NCBI RefSeq assembly: GCF_021917145.1
Contig: NC_061061.1
Location: 12,774,908-12,838,907 of the forward strand
Reading direction: 5' to 3'
Length of the DNA: 64,000 nucleotides
Source of the DNA: Hypomesus transpacificus
Lineage: Eukaryota; Chordata; Actinopteri; Osmeriformes; Osmeridae
In this document: positions 40,001-50,985 of the stretch, one piece after another
How positions within the stretch are numbered: position 1 is the stretch's first letter
Layout of the letters: each line of letters begins with the position of its first letter
Notes under the pieces: model-generated
Told to the model about the DNA's origin: nothing
Database searches by the model: none
The model's input: only the letters and a program-made list of their open reading frames with translations
Position numbers and translations under genes: made by a program

Positions 40001-41601
40001 GGTGGCACATTCCTGGATGGACCTGCTCAGACAGACGGGAGCACAATGACGCCAACACCCTGAACAGAGAAGGTTCTAGAACCACTGTACTGTTAGAGGG
40101 TATTAATGTTCAACATTATTGCTGTCGTATCGTTTTCTTCACTGCATTGCAGGCATTCACATACTAAAAGACCGTGTTTATAATTATTCAGACTCTACAT
40201 TTTGTTGGTTAGTGGTAGCTGATTTAAACTGTTGTATTCTATTTTAGTTAATCCTATTTTTATTGCTTTCCTACAGGTACACCTGCACTTAGAGATTAAT
40301 GTTGTGTAATTTTAACTTGTTTAACTACATGCTCTTATGATTTCTTCCCTTTAGCACTATTTTTTGGTTGTTCACAATATGTACTTCTTGTTTTTGACTA
40401 CCCGCAATGCTGTGGGGCTATCTTGTTGTTATTATCAGTGACCTATGCACTTTGTAAAGCTCTCTCTTGGAAGTCGCTTTGGATAAAAGCGTCCGCTAAA
40501 TGAATAAATGTAAATGTACATTTAGGGGGGCCATGCTCCCCCATTGAACTACCCAAAACATTGAGCTACTTCAGAGTATAGACCCAGACAGTCTACTCAC
40601 TGGTTGGCGTTGTCCAAGAGCGATTCAACAGTAGCCTTCTCTTTCTCCCGCTGCTCCACCCAGTCCTTCAGCTCAGCCAGCTGGGCTTTCCTCTGTCTCA
40701 CCGCCTCACTTCTCTCCACCTCGTCGTCTATCCACTTCCTAAGCTCGTCCAGGGAGACACCCAGCTCCTCCTCCAGGCCCGAATCCCAACCCTCCACCTC
40801 CATACTGAGAGCGACGGAGAGAGAGACGAGCGGTAGTTGGCGGACAGGGATACATTCAGCCATGATAGGCACTTTGCTTGCAAAGTGCCAAGATGCAGTA
40901 CGGAGCAATTTGGTTAAAACAAATATTATATTCAAGGGATACTTTTCTTAACGATGTGATGTTGGTTTGAAGGTACAGTTTTACTAACACGTTAAATCTA
41001 ACATTTAAAGATGTGTAAAAACAGTTTATCATATGACCCATCATCTATAGATTTACCACTATTGACACCATACAATAGAAATGGTCACAAATCTACACAC
41101 GATGTAAACATGCAAACTACATCCACCGGGATTGTTGCTACCAATGCCAGGGAAACTACAGCGTAAACTAGCAGGTTTTACAGCACGCTAGAACTCGCTA
41201 AGCACGTATTTATGAAATAAAAGTGTAAAGCCAGGAAATGTGCGGCTACCACTTAGTCTGCAAGCAGTCTAACCGAACATAAGAACAAATGTGCATACGC
41301 TTCAACACGGAGTCGATTACTGTACCAACTTGCAGGACATTTTGCTTACCGAGTGCTTGTACTTGTTCCTGCTAGCACATTAAGCTAGCTAGCGAAATAG
41401 ACTGGCTAGCCAGCTAGTAGCAAGTTTGTTTTACTAGTAGCGGGACAAAGTTAGCCAACGCTTGCAAGATTTTAGAAAGTCTCTTCTCTAGTTCAATTAC
41501 GTGTCATCTAGGAGTTGAATGCATGCCTATAAAATACGTATGGCTGTTGATCGCAAGTTGAACACTTACTCATCAGCAGGATCCATTCCACAAGCCTCCA
41601 T
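31008..41601 (-). CDS. setdb1: Histone H3K9 methyltransferase SETDB1
   Basis: SETDB1 methylates H3K9 to silence genes and transposons, recruited by KAP1. About 24 exons are readable. Exon 1 (41570-41601, [10 protein letters not shown]) and exon 2 (40601-40804, coiled coil [20 protein letters not shown]) are followed by exon 3 (39856-40022, acidic [15 protein letters not shown]). Triple Tudor exons lie at 39173-39355, 38690-38891, 38493-38566, 38204-38394 and 37654-37793 (e.g. [34 protein letters not shown]). A proline-rich linker and the methyl-CpG-binding domain follow (36110-36484, 35504-35760). Pre-SET cysteines are at about 35109-34497. The bifurcated SET domain starts at [20 protein letters not shown], is split by an acidic insert, and resumes with [18 protein letters not shown] (31309-31397) and [14 protein letters not shown]. 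Post-[16 protein letters not shown] ends it. All catalytic landmarks are present. An ATG at 40863 could serve a shorter first-exon variant. Confidence 0.95.
31763..31957. repeat. GGAGGCAGGAGGGGG minisatellite
   Basis: 15-17 bp units directly before the acceptor of setdb1 exon 31504-31760. On the gene strand a CCTCCCCCTCCTGCCT pyrimidine tract. Confidence 0.9.
32741..33692 (-). repeat. 33-bp minisatellite, about 29 copies, setdb1 intron
   Basis: Unit on the gene strand includes GGTTCTCCTCTCCCTGACCAG. The array runs up to the acceptor of the next exon (about 32723), whose own pyrimidine tract GTGGTTCTCTTCC is a diverged copy of the unit. The length is divisible by 3, so shadow ORFs run on both strands. 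Confidence 0.94.
34060..34312. repeat. 20-bp minisatellite CTCCCCCATCTCTCCCCTGC
   Basis: About 12 copies of a 20-bp unit in the setdb1 intron between the two SET-half exons 34328-34497 and 33745-33988. Confidence 0.93.
34617..34786 (-). repeat. Minisatellite of a setdb1 5' splice site
   Basis: Three extra copies (near 34645, 34688 and 34730) of a roughly 43-bp unit. On the gene strand each starts CCTACAGGGTGAGA, which is the exon end (CTG CCT ACA GG) plus donor at about 34774-34786, followed by a CA tract. Confidence 0.85.
34910..35055. repeat. 17-bp minisatellite GGGGCAAGGGTCAACACA
   Basis: Eight to nine tandem units in a setdb1 intron directly upstream of exon about 34780-34896. On the gene strand TGTTGACCCTTGCCCC. 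Confidence 0.9.
35228..35466. repeat. 21-bp minisatellite ACACCACGACACTCTGTAAC
   Basis: About 12 tandem units of 17-21 bp in the setdb1 intron between exons 35109-35202 and 35504-35760. Confidence 0.92.
35795..35973 (-). mobile_element. V-SINE (tRNA-derived), setdb1 intron
   Basis: Minus-oriented copy. tRNA-like head GATGGCTGAGGGGTTAGGG and GGTTCGATTCCC, central GGGCAAGGCACTTCACCC and a V-domain tail. Same family as 37972-38152 and 49612-49806. Confidence 0.85.
37135..37235. repeat. CACCTCATCCACCTG repeat
   Basis: Imperfect 15-bp repeat in a setdb1 intron. It gives a leucine/histidine-rich shadow frame. Confidence 0.75.
37972..38152 (-). mobile_element. V-SINE (tRNA-derived), setdb1 intron
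   Basis: Minus-oriented. It ends in the tail TCTGCTAAATGACTAAATGT on its own strand and has head GGCTGAGCGGTTAGGGAATC. Lies 50 bases from the exon 38204-38394 donor. Confidence 0.87.
39000..39160 (+). mobile_element. L2-like LINE 3' tail
   Basis: Ends TTTATAAATAAAGATTGATTGATTGAT and matches the tail at 29990-30085. It lies opposite to setdb1, 12 bases beyond an exon donor. Confidence 0.65.
40400..40520 (+). mobile_element. SINE/LINE 3' tail fragment
   Basis: Contains GTCGCTTTGGATAAAAGCGTC and CTAAATGAATAAATGTAAAT, the tail shared by fish V-SINEs and their partner LINE. Upstream 40140-40400 may belong to the same insertion. Confidence 0.6.
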
Positions 41602-42248
41602 AGATAGGTTACATGTTCTTCTGTTGATGCTGTGGTTGATTGCAACCAAACATTACCGCCACCTCCTGTTCGGGGGGTGTTTTATTTAATGTTTTACTAT
41701 TACCCGCACCCAAGTTTCTCGAAGTAAGGCGAAGGAAGCCTTACTTATCTCCCTTCGGCTGATGGTGGTGTTTCTGATTGTTCCCTTAGTATACCTGTGC
41801 CTCGTCCAATAATTGTACATAGCGGGACAAGTTATCTCTTACTTGAGAAATACAAGGTGTTGCGTGATAGCGTGATAAATGGTGGAAATGCGTGAGTCTC
41901 AAGGCAAATGCAGTGGGTCGTTACCGGAAACTATCCCGTGATAGTGAAACATATCTTCCAAAGACACTCGAAATGTGAGTGTTCGTGCTTTGCTTTGTGG
42001 AAGAGCAGGGGTTCTAATAGCTCTGTAACTAATCCTAAAATGTGAGCTTTCACACAAAATAAATAATTGACCCCTCACCACCATCATAAAAAAAGCTCTT
42101 TACACAAACTCAAATGATCAAATTTCTAATTTGGATCTCAAATTTGTCAAAAAGGTTAGACATAATTAACAGGTATCTAATGGTGGACACTTATTATGAA
42201 GATGTTAAACTGTAATGACAAAAGTGAAACATGGTGAATATTTGAATA

Positions 42249-42254
42249 TTTATT
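42249..42254 (-). terminator. Candidate ctxnd polyadenylation signal
   Basis: Minus-strand AATAAA 242 bases beyond the ctxnd-like stop. Confidence 0.5.
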
Positions 42255-42495
42255 CTCTCTGACACATTCATGGGATTCTGTTTCATTAGGAGGTTAATGT
42301 ACATATAAAATTACGATCAAAGAGGCATACAAAAAGCTAGAAAAATGAATCGAATTTGTGTTGAAAAATGTTCAAAGGACAAAGTCAAATCCATTCTACA
42401 TTACAATCGTATTTCCAGAGGGCAGTTGCATCTTTTGAGTGGGTACATCTTGTATGTTTACCCCTCTGGTAGTACAGACCAGGGCTGTGAGTGGG

Positions 42496-42687
42496 TCACC
42501 CCCCATTATCATCCGGCTCTTGCTGGTACGAGGACACAGAGATGGATCTGTAAGGGTTCAGCACCATCTGGGCGCAGCGTACTATGGTCACCAACAGGAA
42601 GGAGCAGAGCAGGAACACGAAGAAGAGGGCAAAGCCCAGGTCCACGTCCACGTCAAACCTGGCAACCGGGAGGAGAGCAGGGTCCAT
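42496..42687 (-). CDS. Cortexin-domain-containing membrane microprotein (CTXND-like)
   Basis: 63-residue single-exon coding sequence, MDPALLPVARFDVDVDLGF then one transmembrane helix (FFVFLLCSFLLVTIV), then RCAQMVLNPYRSISVSSY. The cortexin pattern is a helix followed by (I/V)RC...(L/V)xxPY...P/S.S.W. The DVD immediately before the helix fits the CTXND1/2 subgroup. It lies between setdb1 and arnt on the same strand, as I recall CTXND2 near ARNT in mammals. Function is unknown beyond a likely neuronal single-pass membrane location. The usual tryptophan after SxSx is a tyrosine here. The start codon is the only ATG upstream of the conserved part. Confidence 0.75.
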   Translation of the reverse strand: MDPALLPVARFDVDVDLGFALFFVFLLCSFLLVTIVRCAQMVLNPYRSISVSSYQQEPDDNGG

Positions 42688-43169
42688 GTTTTAAACAACA
42701 CAGAGGAAGAAGACACAGGGTTTTGTTGGGCTTTGGTTCGGATTCAGGGTCCAGGCTTGCTCTGGTTTTGTCTGCTCAGTCCACGTGCTTTGCCAAAGTT
42801 TGCTGTCGTAATAAAGGTGCATCCAGACTTGTCTCCTGCCAAATGAAGCCTCTTCAGTACTTCCCTTTTTTCTTAAAGTAACGTTCTTGTATTTCAGTTG
42901 TTTCAGTTAAATGTGTCAACTCACACTCCTTGCTTCTTTCATTTAAACAAGCTCTCTCTCTCTCTCTTTCCCTCTCTCTGAGAGAGAGACACAGAGACAC
43001 CCTCTCCACCTCCTCGCTCGGCCAGTCCCACCCCCTAAGGGGATGTACCGATGAACACACATAGCCACGCTTGGCACCTGTGTCCCCAATTAATAGTTAA
43101 AGAGGAGTTTGGTAACAATCAGGCCGTTCCTGAGATTAGAACACCCATGGAAGCCTGCGTCCACCCACC

Positions 43170-43790
43170 TGCACAGGGGGCTGGGCTCTGGAGGCAACCC
43201 ACCTGCACAGGGGGCTGGGCTCTGGAGGCAACCCACCTGCACAGGGGACTGGGCTCTGGAGGTAACCCACCTGCACAGGGGGCTGGGCTCTGGAGGTAAC
43301 CCACCTGCACAGGGGGCTGGGCTCTGGAGGCAACCCACCTGCACAGGGGGCTGGGCTCTGGAGGTAACCCACCTGCACAGGGGGCTGGGCTCTGGAGGTA
43401 ACCCACCAGCACAGGGGGCTGGGCTCTGGAGGTAACCCACCTGCACAGGGGGCTGGGCTCTGGAGGCAACCCACCTGCACAGGGGGCTGGGCTCTGGAGG
43501 TAACCCACCTGCACAGGGGGCTGGGCTCTGGAGGTAACCCACCTGCACAGGGGGCTGGGCTCTGGAGGTAACCCACCAGCACAGGGGGCTGGGCTCTGGA
43601 GGTAACCCACCTGCACAGGGGGCTGGGCTCTGGAAGTAACCCACCAGCACAGGGGGCTGGGCTCTGGAGGTAACCCACCAGCACAGGGGACTGGGCTCTG
43701 GAGGCAACCCACCTGCACAGGGGGCTGGGCTCTGGAGGTAACCCACCTGCACAGGGGGCTGGGCTCTGGAGGTAACCCACCTGCACACTG
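43170..43790. repeat. 34-bp minisatellite, about 18 copies
   Basis: Unit GGTAACCCACCTGCACAGGG plus GGCTGGGCTCTGGA. The period is not divisible by 3, so all frames read as Pro/Ser/Cys/Val repeats. On the minus strand each unit contains TGCAGGTGGGT, resembling fused acceptor and donor. Confidence 0.95.
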
Positions 43791-43797
43791 GGTGATC

Positions 43798-43923
43798 TTA
43801 GGCCCAGTTTCCTGGACATGGATTAGGCTAAGCCTTTAGTAAGAGACCATTTTGAATTAGGATCTCCATTGAAAGCGTTTTAAGTCTACTAGGCTTAATC
43901 CATGTCTTGGAAATGAGGCTTTG
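43798..43923. mobile_element. Palindromic MITE
   Basis: Arms GATTAGGCTAAGCCT...and AGGCTTAATCCATGTC form a long imperfect hairpin around CAATGGAGATCC. Outer ends CCCAGTTTCCTGGACATGG and CCATGTCTTGGAAATGAGGC mirror each other. Confidence 0.8.
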
Positions 43924-44690
43924 CTCCATCAACATTAGACACAAAATCAAGTGAAACTGTCATGTCTTCGTATGCTGGCCTTTGCAACTGCATTCTGCTT
44001 GTGTCTCTTCTTGTGTGTGTTTGACTAATGTAGTCTAGGGGTCACAGGGTGCAGCTGTGCGTCGGAGGGTCATGCTACTGTTCTATCACTCATGGATATA
44101 GTGTTACCTGATCACAGGAAGGAGCATCAACACAAGGTGAGTAGTGCCATTTCTGGAGAAATTGTGGAGTGTGCTCGAGTTGGTTGCAGATGGGTCAGTT
44201 ATTTAACTGACATTTCTGTATATTTTATATAAAAATGCATACTTATTATTTATGAAAATTACATACATTTAAAAGCACACATTTGTTGCTGGTCATTTAC
44301 AACTAATACTAAGAATGAAGTGTAGAATGAAACGGTTGTCTACTCATTTCCCCTGCAAGAGGGAATGGTGACAAGCTATAGCAGCCTCAGTTGATAAGTT
44401 GCATCAAAACAAAGAAATGGGTCAACCTGTTGTAAAAATGGTCCCAACCTCTATGACTTGTACACCTCTTAAGCCCCTTGTAGTGAGATTTTAAAGCTTT
44501 TAGCCTACTCATATTGTATTTATTCATTAATAAAGAACCCCTTTTTAAACAAGCTTATTTTAACAACATTGTCATTGGCAGTATGTCAGATGAAATACAG
44601 GTTGTTGATATCACAGTCTAAAAACATATCTAGCTACATGTTTGGCACCTCCATCGTGTAGTGCAGAAAATTGGGCTGGACAGTATTTTT
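43924..44690. other. Intergenic, no gene seen
   Basis: AT-rich sequence with a plus-strand AATAAA at about 44531. No reading frame of note. Confidence 0.45.
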
Positions 44691-45165
44691 TGTCAGTTGC
44701 TCCGTCAGAGGCATGCCGGCCATGTTCACTCACACCGGGAGTCGAACCGGGGTAGCTCGGTTGGGGGGAAACTATGTCCGAACAGGAGCTGTTCGGACCA
44801 ATGAAATTGTCAAAGGGGCTTTATTCGATGATTGACAGATGTTCAACAGTAACGTAATCAACCACGTCACCAACGAGCGCTTTGGTTGAATTCGTTTTCA
44901 ACAAACAGCATATTACGTTGCTCTGATTGGTTGTAGGTCTATCCAATTGAGCGAAGAGGCATTTGTTTTCGGTTGAAACACGCCCCACACTCACAGCCCA
45001 ACGGAGAGTTATGAGTTGACAACGTCAGGCTAAAGAGTTGCCTCAACTTTCCTAGACTTTTAGCTACGGTACTAGAGGGCTCGCTGATATCGCTGCTTGT
45101 CTTGCTAGCACGTCGCATCTATGCGTCTTTGCTAAAGTGTGCTGAGGTGGAAGTGCCTATCAAAT
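44690..45165. mobile_element. Composite dispersed repeat with tRNA-like head
   Basis: The minus strand at about 44735-44760 reads CCCCGGTTCGACTCCCGGTG, a B-box-like motif. A following segment (45030-45140) is shared with 25750-25870. Class not established. Confidence 0.5.
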
Positions 45166-48100
45166 TAGCTAGCATTCAAGGCACTTTTCGCCACAAAAAC
45201 GTTGTATGCTCCTAAACCGTGCCACGGAACGCAAATCCCAATACAAGCAACGCAATTGTGACCAAGGCGAACATTTTGCCACCGACGTTGTCTATGGAGT
45301 CCAAATATTGAGGGATCCTTAGGTGTGGGGAGATAAATAATGAATAATAATGAATATATATGAGAGAGAACAAAGGTTGTGCCGTTGCCAAAGGCAAAGC
45401 ACACCCAATACATACATCCAGCATTTCAGTTGTCCCCTGAGACGCTCTGGAACAGCACAAACAATCAGACAGGTCACACGTTCTGCCAACTGCCGGGGTG
45501 ACAGAAGTGCAGTGGGATAGGCTAAGGGAGAGAAAGAGGAGATGACGTCTTAGTGGCGATCCACTTGAGAGGGGTGGAAGCTGATCCTGGACAAAAACAT
45601 GCAGATTGGTTGTATTCTGATGCCACTGGAGAGACACGAACGCAAGTTGGGAGTAAATCGAGCCTTTGCAGATAAAAGTGGATCCTCCTGTTGAACAGGA
45701 AGCTGGAGAGAGGTGAGGGACTGAGTAAAGGGACTAAGAGAGAGGGATATAAAACCAGGAAGAGTGAGAATTTAGACAAATACATCAAAATAGAATAGAA
45801 GTAGTTTACCAACAGACTGAAGAATTGAATCAGAATACAGCTTATGTGTAAATATATCAGACATATTAACAACCTGGGTACAACAGAGCCTATTTTAGAC
45901 AAATGCCCGTGTTCAACCATCTGTCATCACCCCAAGGCTATGAACAAGAGGAGGGGCTGGAGGAAACTGATCCTGAAAGATGGCCACAGATCTGTGTGTC
46001 CAGCTAGCGATGAAAGAAGAAGGAAGAGAAAACAGATCCAGTCCAATCAAGGCTGAGATGGTTTATGTTTCTCTGCCAATCAAGAAACACTACAAGCCTC
46101 TTGAAAAGTATGGCAGTTAATGTATGAGACTGATTGATTCATGTAACTAAATACTGTTAAGACTATCAGCCAGTCTGTTAATGACAATGTGCAACAAGAA
46201 GTTATGCCAAGATTTCTTCATCTCAAGTTTCAGAAAACCACCCAAAGCCTTAGTACCATAAGACCTGTTACATTTACTGTGGATTTCAGTCCTGACTTGG
46301 AAGCAGGACTGTGGTCTTCAGAATAAAGACATTTCACTCGTCTTTCAACAATATAACAATTTAATACAAAAAAACAAAACATTTCTTTGCCTTACTCTTG
46401 TTTAACATTTCATATACATATATATTTATATATTTGTGTATCTATGAGTGATATAAACTGCAGTTCACATCATTGTAAAAACCTGGACATCATAAAGCCA
46501 AAGTGGTTTAAAACAAGAACAAACAACACAAACATATCGCCCTTTTCAAATGAAAACAGCCCTTTTCAAATGAAAACCGCTAAACTATAAACAGGTCTTA
46601 CATACAATTTACATAAATATTTCGGCATGTGTGCGTGCATGGCAGTTACCCACACATGCTGACATGATCAGACATACTTTAGTAAAAGGGTAAAAATGTA
46701 AAACACACACAAAATGTATGCATATCAGAAAAATGTCTTTCAGTCTACTAAAACTGTCCCTAACCCTATCAGACGTTAGGGACATACTGCCAGGCGACAG
46801 AACCAAAGAATAATGCAACTGATTTTTCCAAGTCCAATTATTAGGGCATCAATCTTGACAGGGCAACATTGGATGTTTTTCTAAATCAATAGTGGGTGGA
46901 ATGAGCTTCACTTTGTCATGTAGATATTTTCATGTGTGTTATAGTTCAATTATGAATAAAATCCCTGATAAAAACTATACTAAAACAGTGCAGATAATAC
47001 CAACCATCAAAAACATGTAAGAGAGCTAAAATGGGAGGAGCCAATTAAGATAATTAAAAAAACATGGGAACATTTATATCAAACAATTAATCAACTATTC
47101 AATCATAACTACAGTGTCTTTCCATGTAAAAACGAAAATAATCCAGATAAACATTTAGATGGACAATAAAGAATGGCTTTTTAAAGTTTGTAATTCCTGC
47201 TTGTTAATTATTGCTTTTACGATTTTTTTCTCAATTTCAATTTAGAAAACAACCCCTAATTTCTTTCCTAATCTTTTGACTCAAGTAGAAACCAATCCCA
47301 CAGTAGGCAATGTGACAGAGAAGAGGGAGCCGTGCACAGTAGGCAATGTGACAGAGAAGAGGGAGCCGTGCACAGTAGGCAATGTGACAGAGAAGAGGGA
47401 GCCGTGGCATCCTGGGCTGGAGGAAGGAAGGAACCACAGCTAACGGGGTTAGCAACTGATTGTTGTGCATTTAGCATGAAATACATATCGTATACGACCC
47501 TTAATCCATTTGACATACACAGCTTATTAACACTGACATGAGATAGTGTGTATACACACACACACTCTATCATAATAATAACCCAATCTCTGTCGCCCCT
47601 GTAGGAAGACAATCAGCGTGGGTGAAGAAGGAAGGAGCCGGGTAGAGTGTAGAGTGCTGGGTGTAGGGGCCTGGGTGTAGAGTGCTGGGTGTAGAGTGCT
47701 GGGTGTAGGGGCCTGGGTGTAGGGGCCTGGGTGCTGGGTGTGTGACACCCCCAGGTCACCTGCCCCCAGGTCACCTGCCCCAGGTCACCTGCCCCCATGT
47801 TGCCTGAGTAGAGGGCAGGGAGATATCTACATGGCTGGGAGGGGACATGGAGTGGAAAGCTCTAAACCCTGCCTTAGAAAACCCAGGGCTGGGCAGAGGG
47901 AGGGAGATCAGAGACTTTCATCACTGCAAGGCTGTGCGTGTGCATCAAGGTTTACACCTTCCTGGATGTGAGTGTTCCTGGCATTGCCTTAGTGTCTGGC
48001 CGCTTGTGTGTCGCCGAATCTTACGGAAAAAAAGTTCATCTGCAGTGTCTGCTGTGGGCTTCCTGTTCACGTCACTGAGCCTGTCGCCGTCCACTCCTCC

Positions 48101-48430
48101 ACCGACAGACACCAGCTTACCAAGCCCTCCAGCTGTCCCTGACTCACAGACAGTGCAGCCTAGCAACTTGCAGACAGTGCAGCCTAGCAACTTGTAGACA
48201 GTGCAGCCTAGCAACTTGTAGACAGTGCAGCCTAGCAACTTGCAGACAGTACAGCTTAGCAACTTGCAGACAGTGCAGCCTAGCAACTTGCAGACAGTGC
48301 AGCCTAGCAACTTGCAGACAGTGCAGCCTAGCAACTTGTAGACAGTGCAGCCTAGCAACTTGTAGACAGTGCAGCCTAGCAACTTGTAGACAGAGGGGTG
48401 AGTGCTACTACAGGGGGCAGGTAGAGTTCA
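45166..48430. other. Intergenic and arnt 3' region
   Basis: No coding exon was recognised. It contains a 37-bp tandem repeat of GTAGGCAATGTGACAGAGAAG (about 47302-47405), a TGTAGAGTGCTGGG array (47645-47745), a CAGGTCACCTGCCCC array (47752-47800) and the 48140-48395 array. Part of 48430 leftward should be arnt 3' UTR. Confidence 0.45.
48143..48394. repeat. 23-bp minisatellite CAGTGCAGCCTAGCAACTTG
   Basis: About 11 tandem 23-bp units (AGA spacer) just beyond the arnt stop, possibly inside its 3' UTR. Confidence 0.93.
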
Positions 48431-48516
48431 TATAAGGAGCTTAAGCCAAAAAGCTAAGCGTGAAAAAGAGACAGACAGAGACAGAGGTATGTAGGTTTGA
48501 AAAGTTGTTGGCAGGA

Positions 48517-50926
48517 TCACTCGTTGAAAGGAGGATAGATGGGGATTTCAAAATCCTCGTTGTTGAAGTTAGCAGACTGATCAAGCATAGACAGCACATC
48601 CTGGAGACGAAAAAGGAATGAGTTAGCTTCTCCGTAAACCCCCCACAGCTGTGCACTGCCACCATGTGGCCGGGGAGGAGTGCGAAGGTGTGGGACTTAC
48701 AGGGAACATGTCTGACTGGTTGTTCTGGGCGTGAGGATGCTGCTCCACGTTGCTCTGGGAGTGCTGCCGACCCTGCCACTGGGGCCACACTGCCTCTGCT
48801 GCCCTGGAGGGAAACTGCGCACCAGACTGAGCTCCATCTGGGGGAGAGGAGGGAGCAGGAAGGGTGAGATGGACTGGGGCTACGCTCACAGACGTATGGA
48901 GAGGCACGCTTTCTCCTGGCGCCTACCGTAGCCGTTGAGGCTACCCCGGGCGTTGACGGGCGCGTAGCTGGATCCGCTGGGGGGGGTGGGGGACTCGCCC
49001 GTGGGCATCTGGACAAACGAGGAGGAGGAGCCTCCGAAGCCTCCCATTGGGAACTGAGGGGACAGCGTCTTCCCTGCCTGTGGCACCCCCTGCTGGAAGG
49101 GAGGAGAATACACAGCTTGACACTCACTAGGCAGAACATCCAGCTTTTCATCTCCTCTGCATGTGGTGTACATTTGTGCCATTTCCTGAAAATATTTTCT
49201 ACCAAAAAAAAAAAAAAAAAAAAATAACTTTAAAAAAATAACTTTTCTTAAAGTTGTAAAAAAAAAAACATCTTGAAAGGTTGAAAAAAAATATTAATAA
49301 TAATTGAACATATATATATATAAACATTAAAAAACACATCAGACCATGTTGCTATAACTCACCTGGTTGTTGAACGGCAACCTAACCCCAGACACACCTC
49401 CTGTGTCAGGCCATACCCCCCCCTGGAGGCCGGCCTGGAGGGGGCTGCTGGTGCTGGGGGGGCCACCCGGGGGGCAGGAGGAGGGGCCGGTGTTTTGCCG
49501 AGACATTTGAGCCAGTATCTGACCAGCTGAGTGGGCAGGAGGAGCTATCTGAGCAGCCAGACCCACAGGTCTGAGGAGCAGAGGACAAGAGCTGGATAAG
49601 CACCACACACACATTTACATTACATTTACATTTAGCAGACGCTCTTATCCAGAGCGACTGACAGTAAGTACAGGGACATTCCCCCCGAGGCAAGTAGGGT
49701 AAAGTGCCTTGCCCAAGGACACAACGTCATTTGGCACGAACGGGAATCGATCCGGCAAACTTCTGATTACTAGCCCGATTCCCTAACCGCTCAGCCACCT
49801 GACACCCCAGACAACACACACCTCCTACCACACACACACACACACACACACACAGACCTCCTGTCGCACACACACACAGCTCCCACCATCACACACAAAC
49901 ATGCCTCAGACACTAACAGAAACAGTCTGTTACCTGTAGGTGTCGCTGGGGCGTGCTGAGGTGTACCCGTTCACCTGAGGGAAGATCTGCCCCGCTGAGG
50001 AGGGTGGGGGCAGCCCCTTGGCCTGTTCCGGGCTGGGGTACATGGAGGGTGGGGGCAGCCCCTTGGCCTGTTCCGGGCTGGGGTACATGGAGGGTGGGGG
50101 CAGCCCCTTGGCCTGTTCCGGGCTGGGGTACATGGAGGGGTAGATCTCAGGCTTCCCCAGGGCCTTACTGTGCTCTGGGCCTGCTGCTGTCACCGCCTGT
50201 ACAGCCAACTGACACACACACACATCCTCAACACAGACTCCTCTCTCTACCTGGCTTAATCAGTAATGCATCAGTCTTCCCTCTGTACACCTGGCTCCCA
50301 AGCCTCAGGGGCAGCAGTCTGATCCCTGTGGAGCAGCAGTGTGGTTCTCCAGGCATGCTGGTGGTCCACCTGGCCCCGCCTGCTAACAAGGCCAGGGGCA
50401 GAACACAGGCCAGGGGCAGAACACAGGCCAGGGCTCCCCCCGCAACGCTGCGACAGTCATGGGACCCTCATGTTGCTAGGAGACTGTCTAGCAGGACAGG
50501 AAGTGACACAAGGACATCCTGCTATTGTGTCCCTGTTCTAAAATAGGAATGTCTGTCTGGTGGCTGGAACACCTTAGATTCAGTGTACAGTGAGGAACTA
50601 ACACACGGCTGAATGTTAAGAGTACTGATCTCACACACACCTGTGGGAGGGTGACCTGGCCTGCCTCATATCCTCCTCCGCCCTCCAGCTCCGCCTGCTG
50701 CTGCTGAAGCTGCCTAATGACGGACAGACAGACAGACAGACAGACGGATAGACAGACAGGTGAGGGTGTTGGAGAAGAGATCGACAGCCCTCCACCATTT
50801 CACCGGGAAACAATTGCTGATCCCACCACCAGTCACCACGGTAACCAAAAAAGGGAGGGGGAAATCACCAGAAAAAGAGAGATATTTATATCGCTATATA
50901 GAGATAGAGATATATAAAAAAAAAAA

Positions 50927-50985
<59 letters not shown>

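Noticed and set aside
43090-43819. Overlapping 199-232 codon frames of Pro/Ser/Cys/Val repeats
   Set aside because: All derive from the 34-bp minisatellite read in three frames.
48441-49205. 254-codon minus-strand frame
   Set aside because: It crosses arnt introns and reads arnt exons in the wrong frame.
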